Below are positions 25,126-36,155 of a stretch of DNA of 64,000 bases, one piece after another. Origin of the DNA: Leptolyngbya sp. Cla-17 (GTDB taxonomy: Bacteria > Cyanobacteriota > Cyanobacteriia > Leptolyngbyales > Leptolyngbyaceae); assembly GCF_016807185.1 (NCBI RefSeq), contig NZ_JAEVYN010000001.1:558001-622000 (forward strand). Direction: 5' to 3'. The notes below the pieces were generated by a model. It did not search any database. It saw only the letters and a list, made by a program, of their open reading frames with translations, and was not told where the DNA came from. A program made the translations under genes and the position numbers. Each line of letters begins with the position of its first letter. Position 1 is the first letter of the stretch.

Positions 25126-27192
25126 TTAACTCTCTGCTAGATTCCATTGGTCTAGCAAAAAGGCATATTCAAACGCGCCTTCCTTCAGGCTTTCGTAGCG
25201 CCCCGATGCACCGCCGTGCCCTGCACCCATATTGGTTTTCAGCAGCAGGGTATTGGTATCCGTTTTGAGGGCACGCAGCTTAGCCGTCCATTTAGCAGGC
25301 TCCCAGTACGACACACGCGAATCATTGAGTCCGCCAGTGATTAACAAATTGGGATAGGCTTTGGACTCCACGTTGTCATAGGGCGAGTAAGCCTTGATGT
25401 AATCATAATAGGGCTTGTCGTTGGGGTCGCCCCATTCTTCTCGTTCTAAAATTGACAGTGGTAGGGAGTCATCCAAAATGGTGGTGACGACATCCACAAA
25501 GGGCACATCGGCGACCACGGCATGAAATAGGTCAGGACGAAGATTGATCACGGCTCCCATTAATAGCCCACCCGCACTGCCACCAGAAATAGCTAAATGA
25601 TTGGCAGAGGTCCAACCTTGCTCAATCAGATGTTCGGCACAGGCGATAAAGTCGGTGAACGTATTGGTTTTTTTAAGAAACTTGCCATCCTCATACCAGC
25701 GTCGTCCGATTTCTGAACCACCGCGAATATGCGCGATCGCCACCACTGCCCCACGATCGAGCAAGGATAACCGACTGGATGAAAACCCTGGATCATAGCT
25801 ATAGCCATAGGAACCATAGCCCGTCAGCAGCAGGGGATTTTTGCCATTGCGCTCAATTCCTTTTTTATAAACAATCGAAATCGGCACCTTCGTGCCATCG
25901 GTTGCTGTGGCTAGCAGGCGATCACTAGCATAGTTTTGTCTATCGTATCCACCCAACACAGGCGTTTCCTTTTTTAGCTCCTGTTCGCGGGTATCCAGGT
26001 GATAATCAAACACCGATCGTGGAGTCACCATGGAGGTATAGCTGTACCGTAAAATTGTGGTGTTGAACTCTGGATTGGCATCTTCGCCCACGCTGTAAGT
26101 GGCATCAGGAAACGCAATGGCATGTTCTTCACCCGTCGCCAATTGGCGAATTCGAACGGTGGGTAATCCCGCTTCGCGCTCATAGATCACCAAATGGTTG
26201 GTAAAAGCGCTGACTCCTTCTAGCAAAACCTCTTCACGATGGGGAATCACTGGCTCCCAATGCTGTTTAGCGGGAGATACCACGGGAGTCTTCATCAGTT
26301 TGAAGTTCAGCGCGTCTTCATTGGTCGTGATGTAAAAAACGCTGCTGTGATGCTCTACGGTATATTCGATACCGGGCGATCGCGGCTGAATCACCTGAAA
26401 GTTACCCGTCGGCTGATTGGCATCCAGGAAATGCACCTCTGAGGTCACCTTGCTGCCCAGTTCCAGCAAAATATAGGCTTCGCTGCGGGTTTTGCCCACA
26501 CTCAAAAAGTACGAATCATCTGGCTCGTGATAGATCAACTCGTCAGTTGCGATCGCGCTACCTAACTGATGGCGAAATAACTTAAATGGGCGATTCGCAG
26601 CATCCAGTTGCGTATAAAACACAGTCTGGTTATCGTTTCCCCAAACAACCCCGTAATACGTTTCAGGAATGGCTTCTGAGTAAAGCTGACGAGTGGTTAA
26701 ATTCAAAAAGTAAAGGGTATGGCGTTCCGATCCTGTCGTATCCGTGGAATATGCCAGGATTTGATGATTCGGGCTAACTGCCAGTGCCCCTAAGGTGAAA
26801 AATTCGTGTTCTGCGGCTAATTCGTTTTGATCCAGCAACACCTCTTCGGTTGCATCCAGGCTGCCCTGCTTACGGCAATAAATGGGATACGCTTTTCCCG
26901 CTTCGGTACGGGAGTAATAGTAAAAGTCGCCCTTGCGATAAGGGACTGATAAATCGGTTTCCTGAATCCGAGCCAGCATTTCATCATACAAAGCCGATTG
27001 CAGTGCTTCGGTATGCATCATCATCGCTGCTGTATAGGCATTTTCGGCTTCTAAGTAAGCAAGCACCTTTGAATCGTCGCGATCGCGCAGCCAGTAGTAG
27101 TCATCCACCCGTTCATCATTATGAATCGACAGACTGTGAGGACGCTTTTCTGCAATGGGCGCATCCAACGGTGGGTTACTAGAATGATTCAT
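25126..27192 (-). CDS. ptrB: Oligopeptidase B (S9A serine peptidase)
   Basis: Cytosolic prolyl-oligopeptidase-family enzyme that cleaves short peptides after Arg or Lys. About 688 residues: a beta-propeller in the first 400, then an alpha/beta-hydrolase domain. The nucleophile is in SGGSAGGLLMG, with Asp in ITGGLNDSRVSYWEP and His in GAGHGGASGR. NPLLLTGYGSYGYSYDPGFS is typical of oligopeptidase B. The frame runs upstream but MNHSSNPPLDAPIAEKRPHS at 27192 is the standard N-terminus; the added 94 residues are not protein-like. Confidence 0.93.
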   Translation of the reverse strand: MNHSSNPPLDAPIAEKRPHSLSIHNDERVDDYYWLRDRDDSKVLAYLEAENAYTAAMMMHTEALQSALYDEMLARIQETDLSVPYRKGDFYYYSRTEAGKAYPIYCRKQGSLDATEEVLLDQNELAAEHEFFTLGALAVSPNHQILAYSTDTTGSERHTLYFLNLTTRQLYSEAIPETYYGVVWGNDNQTVFYTQLDAANRPFKLFRHQLGSAIATDELIYHEPDDSYFLSVGKTRSEAYILLELGSKVTSEVHFLDANQPTGNFQVIQPRSPGIEYTVEHHSSVFYITTNEDALNFKLMKTPVVSPAKQHWEPVIPHREEVLLEGVSAFTNHLVIYEREAGLPTVRIRQLATGEEHAIAFPDATYSVGEDANPEFNTTILRYSYTSMVTPRSVFDYHLDTREQELKKETPVLGGYDRQNYASDRLLATATDGTKVPISIVYKKGIERNGKNPLLLTGYGSYGYSYDPGFSSSRLSLLDRGAVVAIAHIRGGSEIGRRWYEDGKFLKKTNTFTDFIACAEHLIEQGWTSANHLAISGGSAGGLLMGAVINLRPDLFHAVVADVPFVDVVTTILDDSLPLSILEREEWGDPNDKPYYDYIKAYSPYDNVESKAYPNLLITGGLNDSRVSYWEPAKWTAKLRALKTDTNTLLLKTNMGAGHGGASGRYESLKEGAFEYAFLLDQWNLAES

Positions 27193-27295
27193 TTTTATTG
27201 GGTCACCACTAATTGAGACTGTAAACTCTATTCTCTGCTGATTACTTGCTAAATTAGTGCCATCTCTTTCATTCGGATGAAATATAGTTCTGCTC

Positions 27296-30079
27296 CTATT
27301 CCCTATTCCCCGTCTCCCAACAGTGCAGCGGCACCTGCCAACCATCATGAGGAATACTGACAATTCCTTGAGTAAGTAAGGATACTTCGCCAGTAGAAGC
27401 GATCGCCCACCCTTGAGCCTCCACAATCGGTGGCTGAGTACTTGGCATCGGCGAGTTTTCCTGTACTTCCACACTCCTAAACTCCGCCCTTTGCCCCAAC
27501 TCCACTAACTCTACCAACGCTTCACTGGCTCCAAGAGAATCCTCGGGTCCAAGAGGCACGCCACCATTGCCTAAAACCACAAATTTGTTAGCTCTGGTGA
27601 GACGTGAACATTGCTGCCCAATTTGTTTAGATGGATCTGATAGTTTGATTGGCAGCGTTGCTAATCCTCGGTTTGGATCAATATTGAGCGTGTTGATGGC
27701 AACCGTGCCGCTGACACCAAACTGGGAACTTGCCGTAATATCGCTGAAGGGCGTGAGCTTGGGTTGAAATTGTAAACCGAAGATCGCATTCGTCGTAATG
27801 GTGATATTGCCACCGCGTCCGGTGAACGCATTCGCCGTAATATCACTGTTTTCACCCAACACGCCGATGATGAAGGGTGTCCGAATGGTAATGTTGCCGC
27901 CATCACCTCCCGCTTGAGCATTGCCTGCCGTGGCTGAAATCAAGCTATTGCGGCGTAGGAGAATCAGATCATTCACATCCAGAGTGATGTTGCCGCCCTG
28001 AGCGCTGGCAGTTTCGGCGGTGATGGAACCTTGCTGATTCAAGAATAACCGACCCGCTTGAACTGAAATGTTCCCACCAGTCCCAGCCCCTCGGCTATCC
28101 ACGGCGATCGCCGCTCCGTCTTCAATCTGCACAAGCCCAGGATCAATGGTAATGTTGCCGCCGTTGCCGATAGAATCGGGCGTGGTGCTAGCAAATAGCC
28201 CAGTTCCCTTGCCCGTTAGCAAAAGTCGGTCTTTCACATTTAACGTGATATCACCCGCCTGACCGATCCCCGATGTCGTTGTGGTTAATCGTCCACTGTT
28301 TGTTGCTTCCAGCGTATCGGCGTTGACAATGATAGTGCCACCCGCACCAGCGGCACTGGTCGTTGCACTGATCGCGGCTCCATTTGTAACCTGAAGAGAA
28401 GAAGCGTCGAGGGTGATATTGCCACCCCGCCCCGTATCAGACGAGGTTTTGGCTGATATGATTCCTTGATCAGCCACAAGGATCGAACCACCACGAGCTG
28501 AGACTGTAATATTCCCGGCGTTTCCTTTGCCATTCGTTTCGCTATTAAGATTGGCACGATTTTGAATGGTTAATTGACGAGTTTTAATCTGAATATTACC
28601 AGCGTTCCCGGTTGAATCAGAACTCGCTCCAGAGAAAACTCCACTCGGTGCCTGCATACCCTCACCTATTAGTTGAATAGCATCGGCATTGATCACAACA
28701 TCTCCCCCTTTGCCACTGCTAAAGGTGCCTCCGCCGAGTTGGGCACCGTCTCGCACCGTTAGCTGGTTAGCATTGAGGGTCAATAATCCACCTCGGCCCG
28801 ATCCAGATGTTTCAACAAATAAACCACTGCCAATCTGTCCATCGGGAGTAGTGCCAATTGCTTCAACCTGATCCGCCGTTACCGATAAATTGCCGCCCTG
28901 TCCTGCTCCAAATGTGGCGGCATCAACTTGGGCACCGCCTTGAACCGTCAGCCGCTTCGTGCGTAAGGTGGTACTTCCGGCATCTCCCGTGGAACCGATT
29001 GTTTGGGTCGTAATCCGGCTGCTTCTTAAAGGCGATCTCCCCGACACTTGAATGGATTCTGTGGCATTAATGTTAATATTGCCCCCCTTACCAGAGCCGA
29101 AGGTTGAAGCCTCAATCTTCCCGCCATTGTCAACCACAACTTGATTAGCGACAATGCTCAGTTGTCCGCCAGCACCCGCGTTATTGGTGCTGGCCGAAAT
29201 CTCTGCCCCATTTTGCACCAGTAGTTGCCCGGTATTGATGCGTAAATTACCAGCACTCCCAGTGGAATTTTTATTATTTGCTGTAAACACCGCACTGGGT
29301 TGTGCTACGCCCCGCCCTGTTACTTGAAGCAATTCTGTTGCAGTGATATCAACGGTGCCACCATTGCCACCCCCAAAGGCTCCAGCGCCAATTTGAGCGC
29401 CATTGCCGACAATCAGTTGCCGCGTATTGACCGTTAGCAGTCCCCCATTACCTGCCCCCGAAGAACTGGCTCCGAAGCCACTAGCAACAGTGCCTGCTGG
29501 GTTCGTCCCGCTGAGTTCAATCACCTCACTAGTAATCGTCAGATTGCCGGCTTGCTCCTGTCCGGTTGTGAGCGTAAACAGTTGACCACTGCTCTGCACA
29601 TTGATTTGGGGCGCGACCACAGTGATATCGCCGCCTTGTGCCTGTTGATTGGTCTGAGCAGTGATTCGAGCGTTTTTGGTGAGTGAGAGAGATTGCGCGG
29701 CGACGTTGATAGCTCCTCCAATCCCTGGGATTGGGCTATTGCTGACCGAGGCGATCGTGTTACCGGATAACGCGATCGCGCCACCACCGCTCAACTTTAT
29801 ATTGCCACCGAACAAGCCATTAGAAGTAATAGAGATATTAGCGGCAGGCGTAATATCTCCTCCGGCTAACAGCGTGACATTGCCCCCATTCCCGCTTAAC
29901 GAAGAGGCATCTACACTACCGTTAAGGCGAATGCTACCCCGTGCATCCAGTGCAATATCTCCACCTCTACCAACAGGACTAGCCGATAAAATCCCTGAAA
30001 CTCCCAAAGCACTAGTGCTATTGACTGTAATATAGCGGTTTTCTGTCGGATGAGGTACGGGCAGAATAATAGAGAGCAA
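27296..30079 (-). pseudogene. 3' fragment of haemagglutinin-like secreted protein
   Basis: Holds a long run of beta-helix repeats built on NxGNAGNITxxA and GGNITxxTxx themes (about 700 residues). It ends with the cyanobacterial C-terminal signature PPIVEAQGWAIASTGEVSLL, then WQVPLHCWE. It starts only at a TTG inside the overlap with the 5' fragment and has no signal peptide of its own, so it is best read as the continuation of the upstream frame after a frameshift. The product would be a secreted adhesin-like protein. Confidence 0.75.
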
Positions 30080-31481
30080 GGGTTTGAGCCTTTAGTTTGT
30101 ACCTCACAGGAGCCGGAAACGCTATATTTCCATCGGGAAGAGCCAAATTGGGGCGGAATTGATTCGTCAATAACACCTGCCCGTTGGGTTGAGCGATCGA
30201 AATGAAGTCAATCGTAATATCTGAACCCGTGACCGTTAGGTCATTGTCTGGAGGCGTAGAAGGAAAAATAAAGGGTAAAGAATAGGTGCCAAAGACTTCA
30301 GATGCGGAGAGAGTATAGCCACTTGTTCCTAAGGGGGTTCCAATTTCGGCTGGATTCATCCCGGCTCGAATATCCAGCGTCGGGCGGGCATTCCCGTTAA
30401 TCGTAATCTGCTCCCCGCTGGATAATGGCACTGTTGCCAGGGTTGGGGTTGCCGTTGGGTTAATCGTATCTGCGATCGCATCATTGCCGATGATGACAAC
30501 CGCACCTGCTGTGACCCGTCCCCCAGCCAGAATATGTAAGGATGAGCCTTGATAGTCTTGAAACGTCACATCTCCCTGAGAGCGAATGATGGGATCATCA
30601 GGACTGACTAAAGTGCCCAGTTCACCATTTAGTTGTTGGATTTGAAAATTACCGCCGCTCCAGTAGTGCGCATCTCCTCCTACGGGCTTTTCACTGCGTA
30701 GCGTCATATTGCCACCGGATACCAATTCGCTAGCAGGATGATTCAAGGCGAAAATATCAACGCTTTGATTGCCTTGCACGAGCAAACCTCTACCTGCTAC
30801 TGCAACAAACGGAGTGGTGATCGTATCTCGAATTTGTACAGTATCCTGCGCCTTCAGGGTTAAATCTCTGCCAGCTACCAGTTGCCCTTGCAAATCCAGT
30901 TGGTTCGCTTCCAGAATCAGGTCTTGTCCAGCGGTAAGGTTACCCCGATTGATAATCGTGCCGGATGTAATGCTGCCGGATTGCAGCCCTAGTGCTAGGT
31001 TAACCGTGAGCAACGGCGGTGCTTGAGGATTAGTAGCGCTGAACTCGCTGCCGTCGGCAAACTGGAAACTGTTGGCAGTGCTGGCAAAAAACGACCCGCC
31101 AATCTGCAAGCGCGCATTTTGCCCAGACACAATGCCGTTGGGGTTGAGCAGAAACAGGTTGGCTGTACCATTTGCCCGAATCAGTCCGTCAATATTGGAG
31201 GTGGAGGTGCCCGTTACCCGCGTCAGAATGTTTTGAATCTGCGGTGCGTTGTTGAACCAGGCACCGCCACCAGTGGGAATAGAAAATTCTCGAAAGCTGT
31301 GAAACAGGTTGACTCCCCGTTCTGTGCCGCCGTTGATGATGCAAGTGGTGCAACCGGGAATGACGCTAGAGTTGACGGGCAGCGTGGCATCGGGAATAAT
31401 TTGTGCCTGAACGGGAAATTGTAGGAGAGGAGCGATCGCAGTCATCCCAACCAGCCAACAACCCGCAACAATAGCCTTCAT
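30018..31481 (-). pseudogene. 5' fragment of haemagglutinin-like two-partner-secretion protein
   Basis: Signal peptide (MKAIVAGCWLVGMTAIAPLL, cleavage near VQAQ) followed by the filamentous haemagglutinin N-terminal (TPS) domain with NGIVSGQNARLQIGGSFFAS, which targets the protein to a TpsB pore. Beta-helix follows. The frame ends RKPLYYSQ at 30018, while the next frame carries on the repeat domain in the -1/+1 register, overlapping by 62 bases. A one-base indel near 30020-30085 is the simplest reading. No tpsB lies nearby. Sequencing error is not excluded. Confidence 0.75.
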
Positions 31482-31757
31482 AAGTATTCCAGAGTCTTAG
31501 AAAGATTATTGATACTCTAGCTTTATGGAAGCAAGGGTGGCTTCAGTGCTATGGGCATATTTACCAAAAAAAGACTGACGCAGTTGGATGTCAGAAATTC
31601 ACTCAGGTGTACAAGTCTGAATGAATCGCTGCTTTTGCTTAATCATTGTGTGAGATGCAATAGATGAGTCTTTCGATGAGGCAGAAAGTGTCTTAAGATT
31701 ATCGTAATGTTTGAGCTTTTCTAAGAAGCTGACCACAACTAACCAGGAGGACTTTCT

Positions 31758-32837
31758 ATGGCGCTCGTACCAATGCGGCTATTGCTGGATCACGCGGCTG
31801 AGAATGGCTATGGCATTCCTGCCTTTAACGTTAACAACATGGAGCAGATCCAGGCAATTATGCAGGCTGCTGACGAAACCGACAGCCCTGTGATTTTGCA
31901 AGCCTCTCGCGGTGCTCGGAAGTACGCTGGCGAAAACTTCCTTCGTCACCTGATTTTGGCTGCGGTGGAAACCTACCCTCATATTCCCATCGTGATGCAC
32001 CAAGATCACGGCAACGAGCCTGCAACGTGCTACTCCGCCATTAAAAACGGCTTTACCAGCGTCATGATGGATGGCTCTTTGGAAGCCGATGCGAAAACTC
32101 CTGCTAGCTACGAATATAACGTTGCAGTTACTAGCGAAGTGGTGAAAGTGGCTCACGCGATCGGTGCTTCAGTGGAAGGTGAATTGGGCTGCCTGGGGTC
32201 CTTGGAAACTGGCAAAGGCGAAGCAGAAGATGGTCATGGATTTGAAGGTGAATTGGATCACTCCCAACTATTGACTGATCCGGATGAAGCAGTAGATTTC
32301 GTTGAGCGTAGCCAAGTCGATGCTCTAGCAGTGGCGATCGGCACCAGCCACGGCGCTTACAAGTTCACCCGCAAACCAACTGGCGAAATTTTGGCAATCA
32401 GCCGGATTGAAGAAATTCATAACCGCCTGCCCAATACTCACTTGGTGATGCATGGCTCTTCTTCCGTTCCCGAAGATTTGTTGGCGCTGATTAACCAACA
32501 CGGTGGTGCAATTCCTGAAACCTATGGTGTGCCTGTGGAAGAAATTCAAAAGGGCATCAAGAGCGGTGTGCGTAAGGTGAACATTGACACCGATAATCGC
32601 TTGGCAATCACGGCTGCGGTGCGTGAAGCACTATTTGCAGATCCTAAGGAATTTGACCCCCGTCATTTCCTGAAGCCATCCATCAAGTACATGCAAAAAG
32701 TGTGCGCTGATCGCTATCGTGAATTTTGGGCAGCAGGCAACGCCAGCAAGATCAAACAGGTTGGCGTTGAAATCTATGCCGCTAAATACGCGAAAGGTGA
32801 ACTGATTGCAAAGGCAAAGAAAGCCGTTGGCGTGTAG
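31758..32837 (+). CDS. fba: Class II fructose-bisphosphate aldolase
   Basis: Zinc-dependent aldolase of glycolysis and the Calvin cycle, condensing glyceraldehyde-3-phosphate with dihydroxyacetone phosphate (and erythrose-4-phosphate to sedoheptulose bisphosphate). Zinc ligands are in VMHQDHGN (His), GELGCLG/EGELDHSQL region and VMHGSSSVP (His); the catalytic Asp is in MHQDHG. 359 residues matches the CbbA/Calvin type. CAGGAGG seven to eight bases before the ATG is a strong ribosome-binding site. A good terminator follows. It is expected to be one of the most abundant proteins here. Confidence 0.97.
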   Translation: MALVPMRLLLDHAAENGYGIPAFNVNNMEQIQAIMQAADETDSPVILQASRGARKYAGENFLRHLILAAVETYPHIPIVMHQDHGNEPATCYSAIKNGFTSVMMDGSLEADAKTPASYEYNVAVTSEVVKVAHAIGASVEGELGCLGSLETGKGEAEDGHGFEGELDHSQLLTDPDEAVDFVERSQVDALAVAIGTSHGAYKFTRKPTGEILAISRIEEIHNRLPNTHLVMHGSSSVPEDLLALINQHGGAIPETYGVPVEEIQKGIKSGVRKVNIDTDNRLAITAAVREALFADPKEFDPRHFLKPSIKYMQKVCADRYREFWAAGNASKIKQVGVEIYAAKYAKGELIAKAKKAVGV

Positions 32838-32883
32838 TTTTGTAACTTAAGCGTGGGATTCAAACTGAATACTTGCCGAAGTG

Positions 32884-32911
32884 CCGGGTAGTGTTGAGCT
32901 ACCCGGTTTTT
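32884..32911 (+). terminator. Intrinsic terminator of fba
   Basis: CCGGGTAG (32884-32891), seven-base loop, CTACCCGG (32899-32906) and TTTTT. It ends 27 bases before the helicase ATG. Confidence 0.95.
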
Positions 32912-32937
32912 GCATTCAAGGATTTCTAAAACACCGC

Positions 32938-35385
32938 ATGGCTTCAAGAAAAGCAAAAACTGCTGCTGATAAACGACTAGAGCCTATTTTCACCTGGTTT
33001 GCCAAACAGCGTTGGGAGCCTTTGGCATTTCAGCAAGAAACCTGGCAGTCCTATTTGGCGGGGCGTAGCGGATTGATCCAAGTGCCCACTGGCTCTGGCA
33101 AAACCTATGCGGCAATCATGGGAGCGATCGCCGACATGCTGGCAAAACCAGAACCAGGGCTGCGATTGCTCTACCTGACCCCGCTACGAGCCTTATCGCG
33201 AGATATTGAGCAATCAATCCAGCGACCGATCGCCGAGATGGGCTGGAACTTGCGGGTAGAATCTCGCACTGGCGACACCAGTTCTGCAAAAAAGACTCGT
33301 CAGCTCAAAAACTTGCCCGAAATTTTGATTACTACGCCCGAATCCTTAGCGTTGATGCTGTCCTACGCGGGGGCAAAAGAGTTTTTCAAATCCCTAGGCG
33401 GCATTATTTTGGATGAGTGGCATGAATTGCTCAGTTCCAAGCGGGGCACGCAGACTGAGCTATGTCTTTCCTACCTGCGGAGTGTGCGCCCAACCTTGCA
33501 AACTTGGGCAATTTCGGCAACTTTGGGCAATGTGGAAGAAGCGGCACAGGTGGCGGTGGGAGTGAATGCCGAGCCTGTGATTATCCGAACAGATTTGCAG
33601 CGTCCCACGGTGATCAAAAGTATCTTGCCAGAGTCAGTCGATACCTTTCCTTGGGCGGGGCATTTGGGCTTACATCTGTTTGAGGCGTTAGTGAATGCCC
33701 TAGATATTCAGCGATCGACGCTGATTTTCACCAACACACGATCGCAGGCAGAGCGGTGGTATCAGGCGATTTTATTTGCCATGCCGGATCACGCGGATCA
33801 AATTGCCTTACATCACAGTTCCATTAATGTGAAAGAGCGGGAAGTGATCGAGGCTGGGGTCAAAGCCGGAACGATTAAATGGGTTATCTGCACGTCTTCT
33901 CTGGATTTGGGGGTAGATTTTCAGCCTGTGGAGCGGGTGGTGCAGATTGGCAGTGCCAAAAAACTAGCGCGGTTGTTGCAGCGAGCAGGGCGATCGCAGC
34001 ATGTTCCTCAAGGCACCTCCGAAATTTTCTTTTTGCCCACCAATGCCCTGGAACTGCTAGAGATTTCTGCTTTTCGCAGTGGCTTAGCGGCTGGCGCAAT
34101 TGAGTCTCGCTGTCCGCTGGCTAAACCCTACGACGTGCTGATTCAGCATCTGGTGACTTTAGCCTGTGGAGAAGGGTTTAAGCCAGAGGAGGTTTTTAAC
34201 GCAGTTAAAAAAACAGTGTCTTATGCCACACTGACGCAAGCAGAATTCGACTGGATTCTAGAATTTGTAGAGCAGGGCGGCAAATCGTTAAGCGCCTATC
34301 CACGCTACAAAAAGGTCGTTTCAACAGACGGAATTTACAAAATTGCTGATGCTCAAATTGCACGAATGCATCGGATGGGAATTGGCACGATTACATCTAA
34401 TCAGGCGATCGAAGTTCGATATTTAAATCAAAGTAAAATTGGCAACGTGGAAGAAAGTTTTGTCTCAAAACTGCAACCCGGCGATGCCTTTTTCTTTGCG
34501 GGAAAGCAACTGGAATTCTTTCAGATCAAAGACATGGTGGTATATGTCAAATCGGCGAAGAAGAAATCTACCATTACGCCGACGTGGGGTGGTGGAAATC
34601 TGGCGATTTCTGATTCCCTGAGCCATCACTTGCGGCGAGAAATCGAGCAAAGTCGTACAAACTCCACAGCCAATGTCGAGCTAAATTGCTTACAACCTAT
34701 TCTCTCCGCTCAAGAGCGCATTTCCTATCTCCCTTCCTCCAATGAGCTATTGATTGAATGTTGCAAAACTCGCGAAGGACAGCATCTCTACGTGTTTCCG
34801 TTTGAAGGGCGGTTTGTCCATGAAGGATTGGGCTTTTTGTGGGGGTATCGCTTTGCCCATCAACACCCGGCAACCTTTACCATTTCGGTGAATGATTATG
34901 GCTTTGAGATTTTGGCTCCCAAAGATTACCCGTTCCAGACTTTGTTTTCTCAAGAATTCTTCAGTCTAAATTCCTTGTATGAAGACATTAAAGCGGGGCT
35001 AAATCTCTCAGAATTAACTGGGCGCAAGTTTCGCGGCATTGCTCAAGTCGCAGGTCTAGTGTTTAAAGGATATCCCTCTTCCAAAAAAACCTCTAGCCAA
35101 CTGCAAGTCAGTTCATCGCTGCTCTATGAAGTTTTTACCAAATATGAGCCGGATAATTTGCTATTGAAACAAGCGGAGAATGAAGTGTTATCTGATCAGT
35201 TGGAAGCCCATCGATTAGCCAAAACCCTCAATCGCCTGAGTCAACTGGCGATCTCGTGGCAAAATACAAACCGCCCGTCTCCGTTTGCCTTTCCACTACT
35301 CGTTGAACGGCTCACTTCCCGCATGTCCAATGAAAGCTTGCTCGATCGCATTGAGCGAATGAAACAGCAATGGAACAGCAAATAA
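32938..35385 (+). CDS. Lhr-like DEXH-box helicase (ligase-associated type)
   Basis: Superfamily 2 ATP-dependent DNA helicase. Q-type motif and Walker A PTGSGKT at residues 50-56, TPLRALSRD motif Ia, motif II DEWH at 159-162 (LDEWHELLSSKRG, characteristic of the ligase-associated Lhr subfamily), SATLG motif III, TNTRSQAERW motif IV and LLQRAGRSQH motif VI. The C-terminal part is the Lhr winged-helix/beta-sheet region. Related genes usually sit with an ATP-dependent DNA ligase and a phosphoesterase; none is nearby. The start is ATG at 32938; a longer frame would run back through the aldolase terminator and is rejected. It overlaps the next gene by 16 bases. Confidence 0.9.
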   Translation: MASRKAKTAADKRLEPIFTWFAKQRWEPLAFQQETWQSYLAGRSGLIQVPTGSGKTYAAIMGAIADMLAKPEPGLRLLYLTPLRALSRDIEQSIQRPIAEMGWNLRVESRTGDTSSAKKTRQLKNLPEILITTPESLALMLSYAGAKEFFKSLGGIILDEWHELLSSKRGTQTELCLSYLRSVRPTLQTWAISATLGNVEEAAQVAVGVNAEPVIIRTDLQRPTVIKSILPESVDTFPWAGHLGLHLFEALVNALDIQRSTLIFTNTRSQAERWYQAILFAMPDHADQIALHHSSINVKEREVIEAGVKAGTIKWVICTSSLDLGVDFQPVERVVQIGSAKKLARLLQRAGRSQHVPQGTSEIFFLPTNALELLEISAFRSGLAAGAIESRCPLAKPYDVLIQHLVTLACGEGFKPEEVFNAVKKTVSYATLTQAEFDWILEFVEQGGKSLSAYPRYKKVVSTDGIYKIADAQIARMHRMGIGTITSNQAIEVRYLNQSKIGNVEESFVSKLQPGDAFFFAGKQLEFFQIKDMVVYVKSAKKKSTITPTWGGGNLAISDSLSHHLRREIEQSRTNSTANVELNCLQPILSAQERISYLPSSNELLIECCKTREGQHLYVFPFEGRFVHEGLGFLWGYRFAHQHPATFTISVNDYGFEILAPKDYPFQTLFSQEFFSLNSLYEDIKAGLNLSELTGRKFRGIAQVAGLVFKGYPSSKKTSSQLQVSSSLLYEVFTKYEPDNLLLKQAENEVLSDQLEAHRLAKTLNRLSQLAISWQNTNRPSPFAFPLLVERLTSRMSNESLLDRIERMKQQWNSK

Positions 35386-36146
35386 TTTACAACCAATCTG
35401 AGTTTGATCTGCGCTGCGAGTGGGGTGAACAGGGCGTTGCACAACTGTTTGCAAGCAGCGATGTTGTCGTGATTGTGGATGTGCTTTCGTTTTCTACTTG
35501 TGTAGAAATTGCCACTCACAATGGCGCGACGGTGTTTCCCTATCGCTGGCGCGACCAATCGGCAGCGGCCTATGCTAAGGCAATGAAAGCTGTGTTGGCG
35601 GGGGGACGCGATTCGTCCAACGTTAGCGAAGCGTTCTGCAAGACGCCCTGTGGGGATCGCACTTCCCCGTACTCCCTATCTCCTGCCTCACTGAGGCAGA
35701 TTTCTGCGGGAACTCGGCTTGTGTTGCCCTCTTCCAATGGCGCTACGCTGTCATTAAGCACCCAAAAAACGCCAACTTTGGCAGGCTGCTTGCGAAACTA
35801 TGGGGCGATCGCCCAAGCTGCCCAACGGTTTGGCTGCAAAATTGCCGTGATTCCCGCGGGTGAACGATGGCAAGATGGCAGTCTGCGCCCTGCGTGGGAA
35901 GATTGGGTGGGTGCAGGTGCTATTCTCAGTCAATTAAAGGGTTCCTGTTCACCCGAGGCAGAAGCAGCGATCGCGCTATTTCACCAAGCCAAAGACTACA
36001 TCAAAACGAGGATAAAACAGTGCAGTTCAGGCAAAGAGCTAATCGCTAGAGGGTTTGTCAATGATGTTGCTCTTGCCAGCGATTTGAACGTGAGTGATTG
36101 CATCCCCCAGTTGATGGATGGAGCCTATATCAATAAAGGAAATTAG
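35370..36146 (+). CDS. ComB-like 2-phosphosulfolactate phosphatase family protein
   Basis: Member of the ComB family, which dephosphorylates 2-phosphosulfolactate in coenzyme M synthesis; cyanobacteria do not make that coenzyme, so the substrate here is unknown. Family motifs are VVVIVDVLSFSTCVEIA near residue 32, AGTRLVLPSSNGATLS and IPAGERW. Between them residues about 72-93 (GGRDSSNVSEAFCKTPCGDR) look foreign and may be an in-frame repeat insertion. Starts inside the helicase gene (16-base overlap), so translation is probably coupled. 258 residues. Confidence 0.8.
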   Translation: MEQQIIYNQSEFDLRCEWGEQGVAQLFASSDVVVIVDVLSFSTCVEIATHNGATVFPYRWRDQSAAAYAKAMKAVLAGGRDSSNVSEAFCKTPCGDRTSPYSLSPASLRQISAGTRLVLPSSNGATLSLSTQKTPTLAGCLRNYGAIAQAAQRFGCKIAVIPAGERWQDGSLRPAWEDWVGAGAILSQLKGSCSPEAEAAIALFHQAKDYIKTRIKQCSSGKELIARGFVNDVALASDLNVSDCIPQLMDGAYINKGN

Positions 36147-36155
36147 AAACTGATT

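Noticed and set aside
27561..29787. Open frames opposite the haemagglutinin-like repeats
   Set aside because: Gly/Asn-rich repeats create long antisense frames without starts or ribosome-binding sites.
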